Source: Ferdinandcohnia sp036965045 (GTDB lineage Bacteria > Bacillota > Bacilli > Bacillales > Bacillaceae_L). Taken from it: a stretch of DNA of 64,000 nucleotides. Under the pieces are notes generated by a model. The model was not told where the DNA came from. It worked only from the letters and a program-made list of their open reading frames with translations, and searched no databases. The stretch spans positions 1 to 64,000 of the forward strand of contig NZ_JBALOV010000050.1 of assembly GCF_036965045.1 (NCBI RefSeq), written 5' to 3'. Positions within the stretch are counted from its first letter, which is position 1, and every line of letters starts with the position of its first letter. The translations under genes and the position numbers were made by a program. Of the stretch, positions 58,121 to 64,000 are shown in pieces.

Positions 58121-58292
58121 GAATTGGGAGAATAGAGACTGGCGTGCCCGGCCCGCGAACGAAATCCGCTTTATCGAGTGAATAAGTGTGATGAAGTCCC
58201 GAACGCACCGTGAGCCCCCGCGTAAAGTTCTTCATAAATGTGCAGAATTCCCAAACACATATAAAGCCCACTCCAATAATCCCTCATCCAGC

Positions 58293-58664
58293 TTACTCCT
58301 CATTTTTATCCAAAGGTTTAACCACTTTCAGCTCACCACTATCTGTACCATTCTCCGCGATATGCTTTAATACCGATAGCTTGTTGCTCCAGAATTGGTC
58401 GAAATAACCAAGCCATTCATGTAATTCTGAAAAAGATTCCGGTTGGAGGCGATAGCGTTTTTCTCTTCCGACCTTTCTGCCGCTTACTAAATTCGCTTCT
58501 GCTAGAATGTGAAGATGCTTGGCCACGGCGGTCCTGCTCATTGGGAAGTGACTTGTGATTTCTGAAATAGGAAGTTCCTTTTTGGAGAGGAGGCGCAGCA
58601 CCTCTCTGCGAGTAGGATCGGCTATTGCTTGGAACACATCATATTTTTGAGCAGAATCACTCAA
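58293..58664 (-). CDS. ArsR family transcriptional regulator
   Basis: A 123-residue winged-helix repressor: QKYDVFQAIADPTRREVLRLLSKKELPISEI, recognition region FPMSRTAVAKHLHIL, wing KVGREKRYRLQPE. This is the branch usually paired with SRPBCC/AHSA1 proteins. The TTG start at 58664 overlaps the stop of the upstream SRPBCC gene (TTGA), coupling the two. It has no obvious metal-binding cysteines. It probably represses its own operon through the repeats at 59109-59152. Confidence 0.88.
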   Translation of the reverse strand: MSDSAQKYDVFQAIADPTRREVLRLLSKKELPISEITSHFPMSRTAVAKHLHILAEANLVSGRKVGREKRYRLQPESFSELHEWLGYFDQFWSNKLSVLKHIAENGTDSGELKVVKPLDKNEE

Positions 58665-59080
58665 TCGGTTGTCGCCACCTGACGCAGCTTTTGTACAATG
58701 CCTGCCCAACCACCATTCATTGTTTCGCGCACTTCTGCTGCCGAACGTTTTGCTTTTTCAATAGTTTCTTCGGCATCCTTCCAGCCACCATGAATGAGGG
58801 TAAACTCTGTGTTGCCGTCAATTTCTTTTAAAAGAAACTCTACATACCAACCTTCTGTGTCCCAAGAAAAAGTAAGTCGATGTGGTGGCTCAACCTCTAA
58901 CACCTTACATGGAGAAGGTCCGAAAGGAGATTGAATATGAAATTCGTGTCCTTCTTTTGCTACTAAATCATTGGGCATAAACCAAGTTCCGATGGCCTCG
59001 CCAGTTGAAACGAGATCCCATACTTTTTGAATCGGTGCTTCAATTAATACGGTTTGTTTTATCTCAGGTACAGTTGCCAT
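58661..59080 (-). CDS. SRPBCC (AHSA1-like) domain protein
   Basis: A 139-residue START-like protein: IKQTVLIEAPIQKVWDLVSTGEAIGTWF, then VLEVEPPHRLTFSWD, FLLKEIDGNTEFTLIHGGW and a long C-terminal helix. The fold forms a hydrophobic cavity; the ligand is unknown. First gene of a two-gene unit with ArsR, a very common pairing. AAAGGAG precedes the ATG. Confidence 0.9.
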   Translation of the reverse strand: MATVPEIKQTVLIEAPIQKVWDLVSTGEAIGTWFMPNDLVAKEGHEFHIQSPFGPSPCKVLEVEPPHRLTFSWDTEGWYVEFLLKEIDGNTEFTLIHGGWKDAEETIEKAKRSAAEVRETMNGGWAGIVQKLRQVATTD

Positions 59081-59108
59081 AAATCATTCTCCTTTAAAAA
59101 TGAAAATA

Positions 59109-59161
59109 AAACCATTTGGTTTCATGTTCAGATTATATAAAACCAAAAGGTGTTATGTCAA
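59109..59161 (-). promoter_or_regulatory. Promoter and operator pair of the SRPBCC-arsR unit
   Basis: On the minus strand TTGACA (59156-59161), an 18-base spacer and TATAAT (59132-59137) make a consensus promoter. AACCATTTGGTT (about 59110-59121) is a perfect palindrome past the start, and a related AACCAAAAGGT lies in the spacer (about 59141-59151). Both suit ArsR repression. Confidence 0.7.
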
Positions 59162-59252
59162 GAACATTATACTTAAATAGTATGTGCATTTTTAGAAATT
59201 ACCAGAGTGGATAATAGTGGGAGGTTTGTAAGCAAGATTCATTACGATTTTA

Positions 59253-59281
59253 TTGAAAGTGACAAAAAATAGGAGTATGCT
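59253..59281 (+). promoter_or_regulatory. Promoter of the TerC-family gene
   Basis: TTGAAA (59253-59258), a 17-base spacer and TATGCT (59276-59281). I saw no manganese riboswitch in the leader. Confidence 0.55.
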
Positions 59282-59338
59282 AGATTATGTAATAAAAATT
59301 TAACTATTTTACTATATTTATTGAGGGGGAATTACCCT

Positions 59339-60058
59339 ATGGATATGCTAACGATTCTTGGACTAGCTATCTCTTCAGGAGCAACAATTGCGTTATTAAA
59401 AATCATTGCAATTGATATTATTTTGTCTGGAGACAATGCTGTTGTCATCGCGATGGCAACGAGAAACCTTCCGAAAGAACAGCAAAACAAAGCAATTTTT
59501 TGGGGAACAGCAGGGGCTGTTATTTTACGGATATTATTTGCTGCCGTTATTGTTTACTTATTAAAAATTCCATTTGTGAATGTAATTGGTGGAGTATTGC
59601 TTCTTTTCATCGCTTACAAGGTATTGGTTGAAGAAGAGGGAGAAGCACATGTGAAATCTTCTAATGGAATCGTGTCAGCTATTGGCACCATTATAATGGC
59701 GGATGCGGTTATGAGTTTGGATAATGTCGTTGCGGTTGCAGGTGCTGCAGACGGACACATTGGTATGATTGCACTTGGTGTTCTAATTAGTATTCCAATC
59801 ATGATCTTTGGTTCTAAATTTATTGTAAAAGCCATGAATAGATATGCTTGGATTGCTTATATTGGTGCAGGAATTCTTGCGTGGACTGCCGGTGAAATGG
59901 TGTTTAAGGATAAAGGATTAACTAATTTCCTTCATATTGAACATGGACCAGTCACATATCTAATCGCTGCTGTATTAACCATTCTTGTCTTAGGACTAGG
60001 ATATTTTAAAAATAAGAAAATCGCAGCAAAACGAGAAGAATTACAACATACAGCATGA
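59339..60058 (+). CDS. TerC family membrane protein (YjbE-like)
   Basis: A 239-residue protein with seven predicted membrane helices. The paired acidic motifs ILSGDNAVVIAMA and MADAVMSLDNVVAVAGAA are the TerC hallmark. GSKFIVKAMNRYAWIAYIGAGILAWTAGEM follows. The first motif is characteristic of the YjbE branch, thought to move metal ions such as manganese, possibly loading exported proteins. The ATG at 59339 is eight bases from GAGGGGGA. Confidence 0.88.
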   Translation: MDMLTILGLAISSGATIALLKIIAIDIILSGDNAVVIAMATRNLPKEQQNKAIFWGTAGAVILRILFAAVIVYLLKIPFVNVIGGVLLLFIAYKVLVEEEGEAHVKSSNGIVSAIGTIIMADAVMSLDNVVAVAGAADGHIGMIALGVLISIPIMIFGSKFIVKAMNRYAWIAYIGAGILAWTAGEMVFKDKGLTNFLHIEHGPVTYLIAAVLTILVLGLGYFKNKKIAAKREELQHTA

Positions 60059-60067
60059 TAAAATTTG

Positions 60068-60098
60068 AGGCCAAATCAATTACGATTTGGCCTTTTCT
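60068..60098 (+). terminator. Terminator of the TerC-family gene
   Basis: AGGCCAAATC and GATTTGGCCT form a perfect ten-base-pair stem followed by TTTCT. Confidence 0.88.
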
Positions 60099-60156
60099 AT
60101 TAAAGCTATAGTTATCACTGTTCCTATGGTAGTTGCTCAGTATGGGTCAGCAAATC

Positions 60157-61164
60157 TTATTTTGCGAGTTTATGAATTTTTTGGATGATACTCAAGGAAC
60201 GTCCTGTTCCAATGGCCACTGATTCTAGCGGGTTTTGGGCAAGATGTACGGGAACAAAGATTTCCTGGCTGAGCCATTCCTGCATACCGTTCAATAGCGA
60301 TCCGCCACCTGTTATAATAACCCCACGGTCCACGATATCCCCACTTAATTCTGGTGGGCAATCCTCCAAAGTTGCGCGTATAGCTTCTAAAATATGAAGT
60401 AGTGATTCCTTTAGAGTTTCTTGAATCTCGGTTGAACGCAATGTAATGGTTTTTGGTAGACCAGTCACAAGATCGCGTCCACGAACATCCATTGTTTTTG
60501 TTTCATGCTTAACAAGAGCATACCCAATTTCAAATTTAACCTGTTCAGCAGTATGTTCCCCGATTAGAACATTGTATTTTTTACGTACATATTGAATGAT
60601 ATCTTCATCAAACTGGTCTCCACCAATACGAACTGAGTTGCATGTTACCACGCCACCAAAGGAGATAATCGCAACCTCTGTATTGCCTCCACCGATATCA
60701 ACAATGACATTCGCAACTGGCTCGTCGACTGGTAAATCGGAACCGACTGCCGCTGCGACAGGTTCTTCAATTAGGTAAACCTGTTTGGCACCGCATTGTC
60801 TAACCGCATCTTGGATGGCACGTCGTTCAACAGACGTTGACCCGGACGGTGTACAAACAACCACATTCGGTTTACGAAGCGAGTAGCCTGTTTTTTGACT
60901 CACTTTTTTCATAATGTGACGAAGCATGTCAGCCGTCACATTAAAATCTGCAATCACACCTTTACGTAAGGGACGAATCGCCACGATTTTTTCAGGGGTT
61001 TTACCAATCATTCTTTTCGCTTCTGTTCCAACTGCAACGACACTATTATTTTCAGTGTCAATCGCCACAACGGACGGCTCGTTAATAATAACGCCTTTAT
61101 TTTTGCTATATACAAGAATATTTGCAGTTCCTAAATCAATACCAATTTCTACGTTTGAAAACAT
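60157..61164 (-). CDS. mreBH: Rod shape-determining protein MreBH
   Basis: A 335-residue bacterial actin, the same length as B. subtilis MreBH. Phosphate loops: GIDLGTANILVY and VIVDIGGGNTEVAII; adenosine motif VIITGGGSLLNGMQEWL; interdomain VCTPSGSTSVERRA and YLIEEPVAAAVG. MreB-type filaments guide cell-wall synthesis; MreBH is linked to autolysin LytE. The ATG at 61164 is seven bases from GATGGAG. It lies in the same chromosomal area as ykpA, as in B. subtilis, which favours mreBH over mreB or mbl. Confidence 0.9.
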   Translation of the reverse strand: MFSNVEIGIDLGTANILVYSKNKGVIINEPSVVAIDTENNSVVAVGTEAKRMIGKTPEKIVAIRPLRKGVIADFNVTADMLRHIMKKVSQKTGYSLRKPNVVVCTPSGSTSVERRAIQDAVRQCGAKQVYLIEEPVAAAVGSDLPVDEPVANVIVDIGGGNTEVAIISFGGVVTCNSVRIGGDQFDEDIIQYVRKKYNVLIGEHTAEQVKFEIGYALVKHETKTMDVRGRDLVTGLPKTITLRSTEIQETLKESLLHILEAIRATLEDCPPELSGDIVDRGVIITGGGSLLNGMQEWLSQEIFVPVHLAQNPLESVAIGTGRSLSIIQKIHKLAK

Positions 61165-61440
61165 GTTTATCTCCATCCTTCACAGAGTTTAGGGTTATAT
61201 GGTAATAGCCTAAAGATGTCTTTCCGAAACATTTTTAGTCATTTTTTAATAAATTCATGAGTAGTCATTTTAACCCACTTCACCTTATAGGGATTCATGG
61301 AATTATGTCGATTTTTGGGGGTTGTTGTCATATTGTAAAAAATGAAACATAGGAGAAATATAAGAGAATAATGGCAATTTGTTCAAAATACACGTAAAAT
61401 AGTAGTAGAAGAAACACTTCCAAAAAAGGAGGCTGTTGCT

Positions 61441-61812
61441 ATGGATTTTTCAAGTATTGTCTCAGAGGACAAAATTCGCAAGGCCTATAAGGATGGAGAA
61501 TTTGATAACCTCCCAGGATACGGCAAGCCGCTTAAGCTTGACGATGATTCCGCAATTCCAGAGGAACTTCGCATGGCCTATCGCGTGATGAAAAATTCCG
61601 GTTTTATTAATGAGGAAACGGAAATTAAAAAAGAATTGCGCACCATTGAGAACTTGCTTGATAATTGTGAGAATGAAGATCAGAGAGCCATCTATCAGAA
61701 AAAGCTAAATGAAAAACAGTTTCGCTTAAATCAAATCTTGAAAAATAGAAAGACCTCTCACTCAGCGGTTTTTAAAGACTATCAAATGAAATTGCATAAT
61801 AAATTTAAATAA
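61441..61812 (+). CDS. DUF1992 (DnaJ-C28-like) protein
   Basis: A 123-residue soluble helical protein beginning DFSSIVSEDKIRKAYKDGEFDNLPGYGKPL, which is the hallmark of the DnaJ homologue subfamily C member 28 conserved domain (DUF1992). It lacks a J domain and its HPD motif. Function unknown. AAAGGAGG precedes the ATG. Confidence 0.88.
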   Translation: MDFSSIVSEDKIRKAYKDGEFDNLPGYGKPLKLDDDSAIPEELRMAYRVMKNSGFINEETEIKKELRTIENLLDNCENEDQRAIYQKKLNEKQFRLNQILKNRKTSHSAVFKDYQMKLHNKFK

Positions 61813-61817
61813 TAGTT

Positions 61818-61857
61818 GAAGGGGCCAAAACACTGCGTTTTGCCCCTTTCTTTTTTA
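61818..61857 (+). terminator. Terminator after the DUF1992 gene
   Basis: AAGGGGC-C-AAAAC pairs with GTTTTGCCCCTT with one bulge, then TTCTTTTTT. Confidence 0.85.
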
Positions 61858-61872
61858 GGAAGGAAGAGAGCA

Positions 61873-62253
61873 ATGATCAAAAATTTGATGCTAAAAAGAA
61901 TTTATGAACCTGCTCATGCAGAAGATGGAAAACGGATTTTAGTGGACCGCATCTGGCCCCGCGGCATTTCAAAGGATGCCGCAAAACTTGATGTGTGGAT
62001 GAAAGAAATCGCCCCAAGCACAGAGCTTCGCAAGGAATTTAACCATAAACCTGAACGTTTTGAAGAATTTAAAGAGCATTTTATAAAAGAATTACAAGAA
62101 GATGAAGAGAAACAAGCAGCGCTCGAAAAAATTCTACGCATGATCAAGGAAGAAAAAGTGACACTTCTTTTTGGTGCAAAGGACGAAGTGCATAACCAAG
62201 CGGTTGTGTTGAAGGAAGTGCTTGAGCGTGAAGTGGAAAAATCAACACGATAA
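61873..62253 (+). CDS. DUF488 family protein
   Basis: A 126-residue protein: LMLKRIYEPAHAEDGKRILVDRIWPRGISKDAAKLDVWMKEIAPS, then LRKEFNHKPERFEEFKEHFIKEL and TLLFGAKDEVHNQAVVLKEVL. This is the compact DUF488 (YeaO-like) layout, function unknown. The ATG at 61873 follows GGAAGGAAGAG. Confidence 0.9.
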   Translation: MIKNLMLKRIYEPAHAEDGKRILVDRIWPRGISKDAAKLDVWMKEIAPSTELRKEFNHKPERFEEFKEHFIKELQEDEEKQAALEKILRMIKEEKVTLLFGAKDEVHNQAVVLKEVLEREVEKSTR

Positions 62254-62305
62254 TGATTAGTGGCAGTAAATGAGCACCCTCCAATCATACACAAAACATT
62301 TTAAT

Positions 62306-62334
62306 TTGACCAACTTGTATATACAAGTTAAACT
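62306..62334 (+). promoter_or_regulatory. treA promoter with TreR-type operator
   Basis: TTGACC (62306-62311), a 17-base spacer and TAAACT (62329-62334). AACTTGTATATACAAGTT (62312-62329) is a perfect 18-bp palindrome filling the spacer. Its TTGTATATACAA core is the known type of operator for the trehalose repressor TreR. Confidence 0.75.
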
Positions 62335-62356
62335 ACTACTATAAATAAGTTTTTAA

Positions 62357-62398
62357 AACTTTATACGACAGAAGTCTCCACTTCTGTCGTATAAAGTT
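62357..62398. repeat. 18-bp perfect hairpin in the treA leader
   Basis: AACTTTATACGACAGAAG and its exact complement flank the loop TCTCCA. No T run follows. It lies between the promoter and treA, followed by further small stems (TTCGTG/CACGAA near 62447-62461) and GC-rich sequence to the gene start. It may be an inserted palindromic repeat or a regulatory leader. Confidence 0.7.
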
Positions 62399-62534
62399 AA
62401 GCCTCCGGCGATGCCTCAGATTTTTAGAGGAAGTTTTTCGTGCAAACACGAAAGAAATCTGGGCGCAAATACGCAAGGCGCATTTGTTTTTGTGGAATAC
62501 TACAAAAAGAATACTATTTATGGTGGTGTAGCAG

Positions 62535-64000
62535 TTGAAACAGCCTTGGTGGAAGAAGTCTGTCGTTTATCAAATTTATCCAAAGAGTTTTAATGATACA
62601 ACTGGAAATGGTCTTGGTGACCTACAAGGGATTATCGAAAAACTCGACTATTTGAAAGCTTTAGGTATCGATGTTATCTGGTTAACGCCAATTTACAAAT
62701 CCCCGCAGCGTGATAACGGGTACGATATTAGTGATTATTTTGCGATACAGGAAGAGTATGGCACGATGGAGGATTTTGATCAATTGCTTGAAGAAGCCCA
62801 TTCTCGTGGCATCAAAGTGATCATGGATATTGTCGTCAACCATACGTCAACGGAAAACGAATGGTTTAAGCAATCACGTCAGTCAAAAGACAATCCATAC
62901 CGTGACTTTTATATTTGGAAAGACCCGAAAGACGGCCGCGAGCCAAACAATTGGGAATCTAAATTCGGCGGGAATGCCTGGGAGTATGACGAAAAAACAG
63001 GTCAATACTACCTCCATCTTTTTGATGTGACTCAAGCTGATCTGAATTGGGAAAATGAAGAGGTTCGTAAAAAAGTCTATGATATGATGACTTTTTGGTT
63101 TGAAAAAGGAGTCGATGGTTTCCGTCTTGATGTCATCAATTTAATTTCAAAAGACCAGCGCTTCCCTGATGATGATGGGTCGGTACCTCCTGGAGATGGA
63201 CGGAAATTTTATACAGACGGTCCGCGTGTCCATGAGTTCATGCATGAAATGAATCGAAATGTGTTTTCGAAATATGACAGCATGACAGTTGGGGAGATGT
63301 CTTCAACTACGATTGATGATTGTATCAATTATTCGAATCCTGACCGTGAAGAGCTAAGTATGACTTTTAATTTCCATCATTTAAAAGTGGATTATCCGAA
63401 TGGGGATAAGTGGACAGTTGCCGATTTTGATTTCCAAGCGTTAAAAAGAATCCTCTCAACCTGGCAGGTGGAAATGCATAAGGGTGGGGGCTGGAACGCA
63501 CTCTTTTGGTGCAACCATGACCAACCGCGTATTGTTTCGAGATATGGTGATGATGGAAAATATTTGACGGAATCTGCGAAAATGCTTGCGACAACTATTC
63601 ATATGATGCAAGGTACGCCTTATATTTATCAAGGTGAAGAAATTGGTATGACTAATCCGAAGTTCGACGATATCTCTGAATATCGCGATGTCGAATCCAT
63701 CAACATCTACAATATTAAAAAAGAACAGGGTATGACCAACGAAGAAATCATTGAGATTTTGAAACATAAATCACGAGATAATTCACGTACGCCCGTACAA
63801 TGGAATGCGTCAGAGCATGCTGGTTTCACAAGCGGGACGCCGTGGATCAATGTCGCTGACAATTATAAAACCATTAATGTAGAAAATGCGTTAGAGGACA
63901 AAAACTCTGTCTTTTATCATTATCAAAAATTGATTAAGCTCCGCAAGGAATATGATATTATCACATACGGTGATTATGAGCTATTGCTTGAGGAAGACCC
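62535..64000 (+). CDS. treA: Trehalose-6-phosphate hydrolase, 3' end beyond the window
   Basis: The first 488 codons of a GH13 phospho-alpha-(1,1)-glucosidase that splits trehalose 6-phosphate into glucose and glucose 6-phosphate. Landmarks close to B. subtilis TreA: KSVVYQIYPKSFNDTTGNG, MDIVVNHTSTE, GVDGFRLDVINLISKDQ (nucleophile Asp), MTVGEMSSTT (acid/base Glu) and LFWCNHDQPR (third acidic residue). The start is TTG at 62535 behind GGTGGTG. No treP lies upstream, although treP usually precedes treA. The TreR operator predicts induction by trehalose. Confidence 0.93.
   Translation, partial: MKQPWWKKSVVYQIYPKSFNDTTGNGLGDLQGIIEKLDYLKALGIDVIWLTPIYKSPQRDNGYDISDYFAIQEEYGTMEDFDQLLEEAHSRGIKVIMDIVVNHTSTENEWFKQSRQSKDNPYRDFYIWKDPKDGREPNNWESKFGGNAWEYDEKTGQYYLHLFDVTQADLNWENEEVRKKVYDMMTFWFEKGVDGFRLDVINLISKDQRFPDDDGSVPPGDGRKFYTDGPRVHEFMHEMNRNVFSKYDSMTVGEMSSTTIDDCINYSNPDREELSMTFNFHHLKVDYPNGDKWTVADFDFQALKRILSTWQVEMHKGGGWNALFWCNHDQPRIVSRYGDDGKYLTESAKMLATTIHMMQGTPYIYQGEEIGMTNPKFDDISEYRDVESINIYNIKKEQGMTNEEIIEILKHKSRDNSRTPVQWNASEHAGFTSGTPWINVADNYKTINVENALEDKNSVFYHYQKLIKLRKEYDIITYGDYELLLEED

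Noticed and set aside
59161..59338. Possible manganese riboswitch before the TerC-family gene
   Set aside because: The conserved yybP-ykoY sequence blocks are absent; only a plain promoter is seen.

Overview
The window is chromosomal DNA from a low-GC, endospore-forming Bacillaceae bacterium (Bacillus, Neobacillus or a close relative). The evidence is the strong AGGAGG-type ribosome binding sites, frequent TTG and GTG starts, and a gene set typical of that family: qoxABCD, yeeN, ywbE, a lia cell-envelope stress operon, helD, ykpA, a SpoVB/YkvU-type flippase, mreBH, pflB-pflA and treA. I recognised no rRNA, tRNA, CRISPR array, transposase or phage module. All assignments come from reading the sequence; no database was searched.

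Layout. 1-1.6 kb: a Crp/Fnr regulator with FNR-like N-terminal cysteines, then a flavodoxin. 1.7-7.0 kb: a VanW-like protein and the aa3-type quinol oxidase operon qoxABCD, with Fnr-like and Rex-like palindromes upstream and a diverged tandem duplication between qoxA and qoxB. 7.1-15 kb: housekeeping and small genes (DsbA-like protein, EamA transporter, VOC protein, YeeN, M2 peptidase, a zinc-ribbon microprotein, a small HTH protein, a hydroxyacid dehydrogenase). 15.2-27.9 kb: a catabolic island with a membrane transporter, two unrelated hydroxyacid dehydrogenases, a GntR regulator, an FAH hydrolase, a tripartite TctCBA transporter, an SDR, an MDR, an amidohydrolase and a Rieske ferredoxin. 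Three similar hairpin-plus-terminator leader RNAs occur inside it. 27.9-31.6 kb: a degenerate ~53-bp repeat array, then pflB-pflA behind a well-placed Fnr box. 31.7-33.3 kb: an ECF sigma factor and its probable anti-sigma factor.

33.4-44.1 kb: YwbE, a polysaccharide deacetylase, a nitrilase/GNAT pair, a CtaG-like protein, an HTH protein fused to a degenerate F1-ATPase beta subunit, a 3-methyladenine glycosylase and liaIHFSR. 44.3-48.2 kb is the most unusual locus. It holds a 24-residue peptide gene with a CWWCTW core, a membrane HExxH peptidase with a PqqD/RRE-like N-terminus, and on either side two sensors (HD-GYP and histidine kinase) that share the same membrane domain. I read it as a candidate peptide-maturation and peptide-sensing system. 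48.2-64 kb: a 657-bp segment with inverted ends, helD, ykpA, a flippase, two tandem-domain DUF2294 genes with a PAS kinase, a SRPBCC/ArsR pair, a TerC-family gene, mreBH, small genes and the start of treA.

Themes. Oxygen and redox control links the Fnr-like regulator, qox and pfl. Envelope sensing links lia, the ECF pair and several kinases. Non-coding structure is rich: an interspersed structured repeat occurs three times, and one copy contains an unresolved 'nn' where about 37 bp seem to be missing.
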